Shown here: positions 46,418 through 54,516 of the stretch, in pieces
How positions within the stretch are numbered: the stretch's first letter is position 1
How the letters are laid out: each line of letters starts with the position of its first letter
Assembly (NCBI GenBank): GCA_050186335.1
Contig: JBFWYO010000004.1
Location: 1-64,000 of the forward strand
From: JBFWYO01 sp050186335
GTDB taxonomy: Bacteria > Pseudomonadota > Alphaproteobacteria > Bin65
Length of the DNA: 64,000 nt
Direction: 5' to 3'
The notes under the pieces: model-generated
What the model was told of the DNA's origin: nothing
What the model saw: the letters and a program-made list of their open reading frames with translations, nothing else
Database searches by the model: none
Made by a program: the position numbers and the translations under genes

Positions 46418-47497
46418 ATGGCGACGCCGACGCGATCGCTTCTGCTGGTCGGCAGCGTGAATTTGCCGGACGCCGAAACGGTATTCTGCGCGGCAAGCAA
46501 GCTGAGCCCTCGCCTGCGCCGCATTCCCGACGGCGAAACCGGCGAGCGCGCGACCTGGACGATCTGGGTCCGCAAGGTTTTCGACGCCAGCGGCGCGTTC
46601 GAACCCGATCCCGAAGAGCAGGCCGCCGGCGGCCGCAAGATCGCGGCGGCCGAAGCCGATCGGCGTTGGGCCGGGGAGGCGCAGCTGAAGAAAGGCGCGC
46701 CGCCGCCGCCGCGCCTGCAGATGCGCGCAGGCGTCGATCCGAACGGCATCAAGCTCGGCAGGATCGGCTACGCGGAAGCGGCGCTTCAATCGTACGGCAC
46801 ATTTGTTCGCTTGCGCGCCGAAGGCACGATCCCGAAGGGCGTGCGATTCCAGGTGGCACTGCCGACCACGGCGGCGATTCTGAACGCGCATATCGTCTAT
46901 CGCCAGCATGCCGTGATCGAGCCGATCTACCGGCGCCGGCTGCTCGCGGAACTCGCGGAAATATTCACGGCGATTCCGGCGGACGATCTGGCCGTGCAAT
47001 GGGACGTCTCGACCGAGATGGCACAGATCGAGGGCGTGCGATTCGCGCATTTCCGGCCGGTGCTGGACGGTATCGCCGAGCGCCTGGCCATGCACTGCAA
47101 CGCGGTGCCGAGGGGCGTCGAACTGGGCGTGCATCTTTGCTACGGCAATTTCGGCAATCGCCATTGGATGGAGCCGAACGATACCGGCAACATGGTTCGC
47201 GTCGCCAATGCGCTGGCGCCGAAGCTCGCGCGCCAGCTCGATTGGCTGCACATGCCGGTGCCGATCGAGCGCCACGACGACGCGTATTTCGCGCCGCTGG
47301 CCGAGCTGAAACTGCCTGCGGGAACTGAATTGTACCTAGGCCTGGTGCATCACAAGGACGGCGTCGCCGGCACGCGGGCCCGCATCGCCACGGCCCAGAA
47401 ATACGCGCCTTCGTTCGGCATCGGCACCGAATGCGGCCTCGGCCGCGTGCCGCCCGAATGGGTCGGCGACCTGCTGGATATTCACGCGGCGATTTAG
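46418..47497 (+). CDS. MetE/UROD-fold zinc-dependent methyl- or alkyltransferase-like protein
   Basis: A 359-aa single-domain protein resembling the catalytic half of cobalamin-independent methionine synthase. The HxC zinc pair appears as GVHLCYG (His239, Cys241) and the last Cys ligand as IGTECGLGRVPPE (Cys339). The N-terminal GSVNLPDAETVF-LSPRLRRIPDGETGER is typical of small MetE-like proteins of unknown function. Single-domain relatives include XecA-type epoxide:thiol alkyltransferases. In this cluster it could remove a methyl or alkyl group from the substrate. It is the last gene before the compound inverted repeat. Confidence 0.75.
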   Translation: MATPTRSLLLVGSVNLPDAETVFCAASKLSPRLRRIPDGETGERATWTIWVRKVFDASGAFEPDPEEQAAGGRKIAAAEADRRWAGEAQLKKGAPPPPRLQMRAGVDPNGIKLGRIGYAEAALQSYGTFVRLRAEGTIPKGVRFQVALPTTAAILNAHIVYRQHAVIEPIYRRRLLAELAEIFTAIPADDLAVQWDVSTEMAQIEGVRFAHFRPVLDGIAERLAMHCNAVPRGVELGVHLCYGNFGNRHWMEPNDTGNMVRVANALAPKLARQLDWLHMPVPIERHDDAYFAPLAELKLPAGTELYLGLVHHKDGVAGTRARIATAQKYAPSFGIGTECGLGRVPPEWVGDLLDIHAAI

Positions 47498-47516
47498 TCC
47501 TGTGCGGACTTTGACA

Positions 47517-47628
47517 ATTGTCACCCCGGCCGAAGCGGAGCGGAGAGCCGGGGTCCAGAGTCGTTGTGCATTTGCCGCCGCTGGACCCCGGATCTGCGCG
47601 CCAAGGGGCGCTTGTCCGGGGTGACAAT
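47517..47628. repeat. Compound inverted repeat between convergent genes
   Basis: Outer perfect 13-bp arms (47517-47529 and 47616-47628, ATTGTCACCCCGG type) enclose inner 11-bp arms (47548-47558 and 47581-47591, CCGGGGTCCAG type). All four segments share a CCGG/GGGGT core, as in dispersed intergenic palindromic elements of proteobacteria. It sits tail-to-tail between the MetE-like and deacetylase 2 genes and can fold on both strands, so it probably also works as a bidirectional terminator. Only one copy is in this window. Confidence 0.75.
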
Positions 47629-47639
47629 CTGAGTTCGTG

Positions 47640-48491
47640 TTAGCCGCCGTTGTGCTTCAGCGCATGCTCGCAGATGTCGCGGCGGCGCGCGAACCACACC
47701 CCTTCGAACTGCTTGGCATACTGAATCGCGCGCTCGAACGCACCGATCAGCGTCGGCCGTCCGCCCATGTCGGTATGCAGCAACAGATCGACCCAGCCCG
47801 GCCGGCCGCGCCTTCCTTCCTGATACTGGAAGTCGAAGGTTTCCTTGAAGCCCTCGAGATAGGCGCTCGGCGGGTTCTGCGGCTTGTTCCAGACGATCAG
47901 ATCGTTGGTCGGAAAATTCACGCGCGGCAGGATCACCAGCGGCTTGTTCTTGACCTTGATGACGAACGGCGTGTCCTGCGAGGCGTCGTCGCCGTTCCAC
48001 ATGAAGCCTTCGTCGACCATCACCTCGAAAGTTTTCGCGGTGCCGACGCTGCCGGGGCTGACCCAGCCGACCGGCTTCTCGCCGTAGCTGGCTTCGATCG
48101 CTTTGATCGTGTTGCGAATGCTTTTCAGTTCGCCGTCGAAATCATCGTCGCTCGGATAGATATCGTTCGCCCAGCCGTGACCGGCCGCTTCGTGGCCGCC
48201 GTCGCGCATCGCCTTCATGGCGGTCGGATAACGCTCGGCGGCCAGACCGCCGACATCGAACGTGGCTTTGACGCCGTTGCGCGCGAGCACGTCGAGAATG
48301 CGCCAGACGCCGACCTTCGGCCCATACTCCGCATACGACAGCGAGAAGTGATTCTTCTGTCCCGGCTTGGTGACCGTGTGGCCGTAATGGCCGGAATACA
48401 TGAACGCTTCGAACGCGATGGTCACGCACACGCAAATGCGCGCGTCGTTCGGCCAGTGCATGGCGGCAGGCGGTCCCGCATAATCGGTCAT
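47640..48491 (-). CDS. PuuE/cyclic-imide-hydrolase-like polysaccharide-deacetylase-family protein 2
   Basis: A 283-aa NodB-fold protein, paralogue of the gene at 43683 with the same length and conserved blocks (KNHFSLSYAEYGPKVGVWRI, GHEAAGHGWANDIY, PVGWVSPGSVG, WNGDDASQDTPF, GVWFARR). No signal peptide, so it acts in the cytoplasm, probably on a cyclic amide, imide or ureide. It is transcribed divergently from the LLM monooxygenase gene with MarR-box copy 4 in between. Confidence 0.82.
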   Translation of the reverse strand: MTDYAGPPAAMHWPNDARICVCVTIAFEAFMYSGHYGHTVTKPGQKNHFSLSYAEYGPKVGVWRILDVLARNGVKATFDVGGLAAERYPTAMKAMRDGGHEAAGHGWANDIYPSDDDFDGELKSIRNTIKAIEASYGEKPVGWVSPGSVGTAKTFEVMVDEGFMWNGDDASQDTPFVIKVKNKPLVILPRVNFPTNDLIVWNKPQNPPSAYLEGFKETFDFQYQEGRRGRPGWVDLLLHTDMGGRPTLIGAFERAIQYAKQFEGVWFARRRDICEHALKHNGG

Positions 48492-48574
48492 GTCGCTTCT
48501 CCCTTAATGGCCGGGCAGTGTAGCGTTAACGAAAACGCGGCGCACGCGCCACGGCCGTATCCGCGCTTGACTAA

Positions 48575-48594
48575 TTTGATAGATAACTATGGAA
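48575..48594. promoter_or_regulatory. MarR-box copy 4 (divergent deacetylase 2 / LLM monooxygenase)
   Basis: TTTGATAGATAACTATGGAA matches the consensus at 17 of 20 positions; the left half-site is perfect. It follows a TTGACT (-35-like) at 48567-48572. The surrounding 276-nt gap between the two genes shows no other feature. Confidence 0.65.
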
Positions 48595-48767
48595 TTGCAA
48601 CATCGAACTGAAAGCGGAGCAGGGGTTTCCGTTTGCGGCATGCGTGGCGTAGGGAACCGCGCGGCCAAGGTTCGGGCTTTGTTTTCCGCCGCGAATTCGC
48701 GACGACTTTGGGGCCGATGGCGTACCTATTGCGCGGCAAGAAAATCTTTCATGCGTGAGGTGGCGGG

Positions 48768-49916
48768 ATGACATCGCCAAACCTTCTCCACAACCCGATG
48801 GCTATGCCGGGTACGTTCAAGCTCGGTCTGTTCGGCTATCTGCACGACGGCGGAAACGCGATCACCAAGGCGCCGGAACGCTGGCGCGCGAAGTGGGACG
48901 ACATCGTCGCCATGGCGCAGCAGGCCGACAAGGCCGGCCTCGATTTCATCATGCCGATCGCGCGCTGGAAGGGTATTCCGGGCGACATCAACAATCGCCT
49001 GCATTCGTTCGAAACATTGACCCATGCCGCGGCGCTCGCCGGGCAAACCAGCCGCGTCGCGATCTTCGCGACCGTGCACACGCCGATCATTCATCCGATC
49101 GTCGCCGCCAAATCGATAATTACGATCGATCACGCCAGCCACGGGCGAGCCGGATTGAATATCGTCTGCGGCTGGAACCAGGACGATTTCGATATGTTCG
49201 GGTTCCGCCAATTGCCGCACGACGAGCGCTACGTCCAGGGCACCGAATGGTATGAGATCTGGTCGCGACTGGTGCGCGGCGCACCCGAGCCGTTCGATTA
49301 TGACGGCAAGCATTATCCGGGGCTCAAAGCGATCAGCGGCATGCCGGGTGCCGTGCAGCAGCCGCAGCCAATTGTACTTTCGGCCGCCTATTCGTCGGCC
49401 GGCCGCGACTACGCCATCAAATTCGCGGATTATTTGCTGACCGTCATGGTCACGCGCGAGAAGACCGGCAAGGAGCTGAACGAGATTCGCGCGCGCGCGG
49501 TCGAGCTGGGCCGCAAGCGGCCGCTCGGCGCCGTCGGCGTGGCTTATGTCGTGTGCCGCAAGACGCGCGCCGAAGCCGAGGAGTTCCATCGCTATTATGC
49601 CGAGGAAATGGCCGACCAGAAGGGCGTCGACTTCTACATCTCGCAGCGAGCGCCGAATGCCGCGATGCCCGAACAGATGTATCGCGAGCTGCGCATCCGC
49701 TTCGCCGGCGGCAATACCGGCTTTCCGCTGATCGGTTCGCCGGACGACGTGGCGCGCGGGCTCATGGAAATGCGCGACACCGGCTTCGACGGTGCCGCGC
49801 TGAGCTTCTTGCATTTCCTCGACGATCTGCCGATGTTCGTGAACGAAGTCGTGCCCCGCCTGCAATCCGTGCGAACGCCCAAGAACGTCCGCGCCGAACA
49901 ATTCGCCCGCGCCTGA
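48768..49916 (+). CDS. LLM-class flavin-dependent monooxygenase (RutA-like)
   Basis: A 382-aa TIM-barrel flavin monooxygenase of the luciferase-like family. Motifs LGLFGYLHDGG, DFIMPIARWKGI, VHTPIIHPIVAAKSIITIDHASHGRAGLNIVCGWNQDDFDMFG and the C-terminal LIGSPDDVARGLMEM are typical of the RutA/alkanesulfonate/dimethylsulfone group. RutA oxidatively opens the uracil ring, so together with two cyclic-imide-hydrolase-like proteins this points to an N-heterocycle or cyclic amide substrate. It precedes the system E binding protein by 34 nt on the same strand. Confidence 0.87.
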   Translation: MTSPNLLHNPMAMPGTFKLGLFGYLHDGGNAITKAPERWRAKWDDIVAMAQQADKAGLDFIMPIARWKGIPGDINNRLHSFETLTHAAALAGQTSRVAIFATVHTPIIHPIVAAKSIITIDHASHGRAGLNIVCGWNQDDFDMFGFRQLPHDERYVQGTEWYEIWSRLVRGAPEPFDYDGKHYPGLKAISGMPGAVQQPQPIVLSAAYSSAGRDYAIKFADYLLTVMVTREKTGKELNEIRARAVELGRKRPLGAVGVAYVVCRKTRAEAEEFHRYYAEEMADQKGVDFYISQRAPNAAMPEQMYRELRIRFAGGNTGFPLIGSPDDVARGLMEMRDTGFDGAALSFLHFLDDLPMFVNEVVPRLQSVRTPKNVRAEQFARA

Positions 49917-49950
49917 TGAAATCCCCGAGCCGAGATCAAGGAGAATGAAA

Positions 49951-51129
49951 ATGAAAACCACACGTAGAGCCGTATTGCTTGCCGCCGCCTCGTTTGCCGT
50001 CGCATTGTCCCCGCTTGCCGCGCAGGCGCAGGACACCACGCCGATCAAGGTCGGCTTCATCGACCCGTTAACCGGACCGGCCGCTCGCATCGGCAAGGAG
50101 AATCTCGACGGCGTGAACTACGCGCTCGACGAGGTTGGCGGCAAGATCGGCAGTCGGCCGATCCAGCTGATCATGGCCGACGACCAGAACAGCCCGAACG
50201 TGGGTCTCACGGAAACGCGCCGTCTGGTCGAAAGCGAAAAAGTCGTGGCGGTCATCGGCACGCTGAACAGCGCCGTGGCGCTGGCCATTCACCCCTACAC
50301 CACGCGCGCGCAGATGCCGTACATCACCGGCGGCATCGCGGCGGATCTCACGGGCGCCAAGAAATCGCCGTTCACGTTCCGCGCCAGCGCAGCGGCGGGA
50401 CAGATGGAAGTCTCGCTGGCGACGTTCCTGGTGCGCCGCAACTGGAAGTCCGGCCTGCTGATGGGCTCGGACTACGCCGCCGGCCGCGACGCGGTCGCCG
50501 CGGTCGGCACCAACCTGAAGGCGCTCGGCGGCACGGTTGTCGAAGAAGTGTTCCCGCGCCAGGGCGAAACGGACTACGCGCCGTTCTTCTCGCGCATCGC
50601 CGACAAGAAAGCCGATTTCGTCTACGGCTACTTCTTCGGCGGCGATACGTTGCGCTACGTGCGCAGCTACAAGAGCGCCGGCCTCAAGCACCCGCTGGTG
50701 ATCACGCCGTCGGCGCTGTCGGCGGCGAGCGTTGCGCAGGCATTGGCGGAGAACGTCAACGGTCTCTACTCGCTCGAATTGTGGATCTGGACGCTCCAGG
50801 ATCCGGTAACCAAGGCGTTCGTCGAAGGCTTCAAGAAGAAGTACGGCGGGGTGCCGCAGACGCTGGCCTATGACGGCTATATCAAGGGCCGCGTCCTGAT
50901 CGAGGCGCTGAAATCCTTGAACGGCAAGGTGGAGAGCGGCGCGGCGCTCGCAGCGGCGATGAAGAAAGTCAAATTCGCGGCGCCCGGCGGCGAATTCCAG
51001 TTCGACGCCAATAACAACCCGATCATCAACACTTATTTCGTCGAATGGGCGTGGGCCAACAATGAAGCCGTGCCGAAAGTGCTGGCGACGATTCCCGGCG
51101 TGAAGCAGGGCGACACGCCGAAACCTTAA
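49951..51129 (+). CDS. HAAT ABC transporter substrate-binding protein (system E)
   Basis: A 392-aa periplasmic binding protein with a Sec signal of about 26 residues (KTTRRAVLLAAASFAVALSPLAAQAQ). The ATG at 49951 is better spaced to the AAGGAG site than the ATG at 49945. The mature part begins IKVGFIDPLTGPAARIGKENLDG. It lies between the LLM monooxygenase and SDR 3 in an operon that ends with livHMGF, so the ligand is probably the substrate of these enzymes. Confidence 0.9.
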   Translation: MKTTRRAVLLAAASFAVALSPLAAQAQDTTPIKVGFIDPLTGPAARIGKENLDGVNYALDEVGGKIGSRPIQLIMADDQNSPNVGLTETRRLVESEKVVAVIGTLNSAVALAIHPYTTRAQMPYITGGIAADLTGAKKSPFTFRASAAAGQMEVSLATFLVRRNWKSGLLMGSDYAAGRDAVAAVGTNLKALGGTVVEEVFPRQGETDYAPFFSRIADKKADFVYGYFFGGDTLRYVRSYKSAGLKHPLVITPSALSAASVAQALAENVNGLYSLELWIWTLQDPVTKAFVEGFKKKYGGVPQTLAYDGYIKGRVLIEALKSLNGKVESGAALAAAMKKVKFAAPGGEFQFDANNNPIINTYFVEWAWANNEAVPKVLATIPGVKQGDTPKP

Positions 51130-51154
51130 ACGACTTCGAAAGTTCGCCCGAGTC

Positions 51155-51928
51155 ATGACGCAACGACGCTGTGCCATCGTCACCGGAGCGGCCCAAGGCT
51201 TGGGCCGTGCCATCGCCGAACGCCTGTTGGCCGTTGGTATCAGTGTCGTCGGCGTCGACGTTCAGGCGGACAAGATCAACGCCTTACCGGCTAAGCTCGG
51301 TCCGGCGGCGGCGCGATTTCGCGCCGTCGCCGCCGAGTTGTCGACCGAGGCGGGGGCGGCCGCACCGGTCGAAGCGGCGCTCGCCGCGTTCGGACGGCTC
51401 GATATCCTGGTCAACTGCGCGGGCGGCAGCGGACATACGGCCGTGCGCTACATCGACGATCTGCCGCCGTCCTTGTGGGATAGCGTGATCGGTTCGAACC
51501 TGGATGCTACCTATCTATGTTGCCGTGCCGCGATGCCGGCTTTGCGCAAGGCCGAGCATGGGCGCATCGTCAATTTTTCCTCGAGTCTTGCGACCGGCAG
51601 CACCATGTGGCCGTCGACGGTCGGCGCGCGGCTCGCATATTGTGCGGCGAAGGGCGGCATCGAGGCGTTCTCGAAGCAAATGGCGCTCGATCTGGCGCCG
51701 GCGGGGATAACGGTCAACGTGATTGTGCCCGGATTCATTCTGACCGAGTCGGGTGCGCGCGTGCGCGAGCGCTTCAACATGCTGGCCGAAGACGACCGAA
51801 CGCGTTTGTTGGGCGGGCGCGCGCCGGAGCAGATCGCGACGCCCGATGACATCGCGGAGGCTGCCGCGTACCTTGTGTCCGAGCGGGCATCTCACGTCAA
51901 CGGCGCGTTCCTGCATGTCGGCACCTGA
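51155..51928 (+). CDS. Short-chain dehydrogenase/reductase 3
   Basis: A 257-aa classical SDR: IVTGAAQGLGRA, VGVDVQ (NAD-type Asp), LVNCAGGSG, catalytic Ser in NFSSSL and YCAAK. It is a paralogue of SDR 2 (42674), sharing the unusual TVGARLAYCAAKGGIEAFSKQMALDLAPAGITVN block. It is inserted between the system E binding protein and livH, which ties uptake to an early alcohol/ketone step. Confidence 0.87.
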   Translation: MTQRRCAIVTGAAQGLGRAIAERLLAVGISVVGVDVQADKINALPAKLGPAAARFRAVAAELSTEAGAAAPVEAALAAFGRLDILVNCAGGSGHTAVRYIDDLPPSLWDSVIGSNLDATYLCCRAAMPALRKAEHGRIVNFSSSLATGSTMWPSTVGARLAYCAAKGGIEAFSKQMALDLAPAGITVNVIVPGFILTESGARVRERFNMLAEDDRTRLLGGRAPEQIATPDDIAEAAAYLVSERASHVNGAFLHVGT

Positions 51929-51949
51929 GCGCGCCGCTATCGAGCGAAC

Positions 51950-52813
51950 ATGAATTTCTGGCTGCTGCAAATCCTCAACGCGGTTTCGCTGGGCGCGCTG
52001 CTGTTCCTGGTGGCATCGGGCCTGTCGATGATTTTCGGGTTGATGCGCATCGTCAACGTGGCGCACGGCACTTTCTATATGCTGGGCGCCTATGCGGCGT
52101 TCGAATTCCTCAAACGCATCGGCGACCAAGTGATCGCTTTGGTCGCCGCCGTCATCGTCATGGGTCTGCTCGGCGCCGTCCTCCAGCGCGGCCTGATCGA
52201 TCGCGTCAAGGGCGACAATCTACGCCAGATTCTCATGACCTTCGGCCTGCTGCTGATCTTCAGCGATTTTGCGCTGCTGTTCTGGCAGGGCACGCCGGTG
52301 CTGTTGCCGACGCCGCGCTGGCTCGAGGGCGCCATACCCTTCGGCAACATGAACTTTCCGTACTATAGGGCGTTCGTCATCGTCGTCGGCTTTGCATTGG
52401 CGCTCGGACTCGATCTCATGCAGCAGCGCACGCGATTGGGCTCGATGATCCGCGCGGGCGCCGACGATCTCGAGATGCTGAGCTGCATGGGCGTCGACGT
52501 GCGCCGCCTGTTCACCCTGGTGTTCGCGCTCGGCACCGCGCTCGCCGGCCTGGGCGGCGCACTCGGCGGCGTGTTCCTCGGCGTCTATCCCGGTATCGAC
52601 CTGGAGTTGGGCATTCTCGCCTTCGTGGTCGTCATCGTCGGCGGCCTGGGCAGCGTGCGCGGCACATTCGCCGCCAGCCTGCTGGTCGGCCTGATCGACA
52701 ATTTGACCAAGGCGTTCCTGCCCGAAGTCTCGATGTTCGCGATCTTCCTGCTGATGGTCGTGGTGATCGCCTGGAAGCCCTCGGGCCTGTTCGGCCGGAA
52801 GTCGATCGCATGA
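51950..52813 (+). CDS. LivH-type permease (system E)
   Basis: A 287-aa permease with the LivH signature LMRIVNVAHGTFYMLGAY and C-terminal WKPSGLFGRK. The stop overlaps the livM start (ATGA). Part of the five-gene transport set 49951-55227. Confidence 0.93.
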   Translation: MNFWLLQILNAVSLGALLFLVASGLSMIFGLMRIVNVAHGTFYMLGAYAAFEFLKRIGDQVIALVAAVIVMGLLGAVLQRGLIDRVKGDNLRQILMTFGLLLIFSDFALLFWQGTPVLLPTPRWLEGAIPFGNMNFPYYRAFVIVVGFALALGLDLMQQRTRLGSMIRAGADDLEMLSCMGVDVRRLFTLVFALGTALAGLGGALGGVFLGVYPGIDLELGILAFVVVIVGGLGSVRGTFAASLLVGLIDNLTKAFLPEVSMFAIFLLMVVVIAWKPSGLFGRKSIA

Positions 52814-53757
52814 TCAAAGCCTGGATCGGTGTCGGGTTGGTGCTGGTCGCCTGCATCGTGGCGGCGTTGGGCGGCGTGCTGCCGAGCTATTACGTCGGCC
52901 TGATCACCGAAGCCCTGATCATTGCGCTTTTCGTCATGAGCCTCGATTTGCTGGCTGGCTTTACCGGCTTGGAGTCGCTCGGTCACGCGGCGTTCTTCGG
53001 CATCGGCGCCTATGTCAGCGCATTGCTGTCGCTGAACGGCGTCGACAATATGTTCGTTTTGATCGGCGCCGCCATGCTGGTCGCGACGATTACCGGGGCC
53101 GCGTTCGGTGCCGTCGCGTTGCGCGCGATCGGGCCGTATTTCCTGATTATCACGATGGCGCTGGGCTATCTGCCATGGGCGCTGGCGATCCGATGGCGCG
53201 GACTTACCGGCGGCGACGACGGATTGCCCGGCATCATGCGGCCGACGCTCGGCTTCGGCATTTCGGTCGACAGCGTCACCAATTTTTTCATTTTCGTCGT
53301 CGCGGTCTTCGCCGTCTGCGCCGTCGTACTGGCGATCGTCGGGCGTTCGGCGTTCGGGCGCACGCTGAAAGGCATCAAGGACAACCCCAGCCGGATGGAT
53401 GCGCTCGGCTATCGCATCTGGCTGCATAAATATGTGTGCTTCATCATCGCCTCGGCGTTCGCCGGCATCGCCGGCGCGCTGTTCGGCTTTTACAACGGCT
53501 TCGTCAGCCCGATGGATCTCAGCGTCTATCGTTCGGCCGAGGCGCTGGTCGCGGTGATCCTGGGCGGCGCCGGAACGCTGATCGGGCCGGCGATCGGCGC
53601 GGTCGCGATCCTGGTGCTGCGCTTTACGGTATCGGCGTGGACCGAGTATTGGGGCTTCGTGCTCGGGGCCATCTACATTTTGGTCGTGCTGTTTGCGCCC
53701 CAAGGCGTTTTCGCGGCGTTCGGTCGGGCCGCCAATAAGCCAAAGGTGACGAAATGA
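52810..53757 (+). CDS. LivM-type permease (system E)
   Basis: A 315-aa permease with LAGFTGLESLGHAAFFGIGAYVSALL, the LivM-type motif, and LFAPQGVFAAFGR at the C-terminus. Both ends overlap neighbours by 4 nt (ATGA with livH and with livG), indicating tight translational coupling. Confidence 0.93.
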   Translation: MIKAWIGVGLVLVACIVAALGGVLPSYYVGLITEALIIALFVMSLDLLAGFTGLESLGHAAFFGIGAYVSALLSLNGVDNMFVLIGAAMLVATITGAAFGAVALRAIGPYFLIITMALGYLPWALAIRWRGLTGGDDGLPGIMRPTLGFGISVDSVTNFFIFVVAVFAVCAVVLAIVGRSAFGRTLKGIKDNPSRMDALGYRIWLHKYVCFIIASAFAGIAGALFGFYNGFVSPMDLSVYRSAEALVAVILGGAGTLIGPAIGAVAILVLRFTVSAWTEYWGFVLGAIYILVVLFAPQGVFAAFGRAANKPKVTK

Positions 53758-54512
53758 CCGCCGCGACCGAAACCGCCGCGATCAACACGGAGGCGATCTC
53801 GATCTCGTTCGGCGGCGTACATGCGGTGCGCACGGTGTCCATGTCGGTGCCGCCGGGCCAACGCCGGGTCATCATCGGACCGAACGGCGCCGGCAAGACG
53901 ACGTTCTTCAATTTGATCGGCGGCCAGTTGCGCCCGACCGAAGGCGGCGTCGCGATGTTCGGCACCGACATCACCGGCATGCCGCCGTGGCGGCGCGCGC
54001 GCCAGGGTCTCTCGCGTACGTTCCAGATCTCGCGCCTGTTCCGCAGCCTGTCCGTGTGGGACAACGCGATGCTTGCCGCCGCCGGCGTGCGCGGGTTGGA
54101 GGCGAGCTCGTTCCGCCGCGACGATGCCGATCGCGAGACCGTCGCGCGCATGATCGAGTTGCTGGATTTCTGGGGCCTGGCCGATTCCCGGCACGAAGCG
54201 GTGCAGCACATCGCGCACGGCCATCAACGGCTGCTGGAAATTGCGCTCGCTTTCGCGGGGCGTCCGAAAGTCGTCATGCTCGACGAACCGACGGCGGGCC
54301 TGTCGGGCGGCGATCGCGAAACCGTCACCAAGCGGCTGGCCGGTCTGCCGCGCGATGTGACCATTCTTCTTGTCGATCACGACATGGACGTCGTGTTCAG
54401 CCTGGCCGACCGCATCACCGTGCTCAACTACGGCGAAGTCATCGCCGACGACGTGCCGGATGTTATTCGCCGCGATCCGCGCGTGCACGACATCTATTTC
54501 GGCAAGGAATAG
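53754..54512 (+). CDS. LivG-type ABC ATPase (system E)
   Basis: A 252-aa ATPase with Walker A GPNGAGKT, Q-loop region RTFQISRLFRSLSVWDN, signature-position IAHGHQRLLEIALAF (no LSGGQ, LivG type), Walker B VVMLDEPTAGL and H-loop LVDHD (Asp-His-Asp instead of the more common EHD). Confidence 0.92.
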   Translation: MTAATETAAINTEAISISFGGVHAVRTVSMSVPPGQRRVIIGPNGAGKTTFFNLIGGQLRPTEGGVAMFGTDITGMPPWRRARQGLSRTFQISRLFRSLSVWDNAMLAAAGVRGLEASSFRRDDADRETVARMIELLDFWGLADSRHEAVQHIAHGHQRLLEIALAFAGRPKVVMLDEPTAGLSGGDRETVTKRLAGLPRDVTILLVDHDMDVVFSLADRITVLNYGEVIADDVPDVIRRDPRVHDIYFGKE

Positions 54513-54516
54513 CGCG

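Noticed and set aside
43683..48491. Calling the two NodB-fold proteins chitin/peptidoglycan deacetylases
   Set aside because: They lack signal peptides and resemble the PuuE/cyclic-imide-hydrolase branch; context is small-molecule catabolism.
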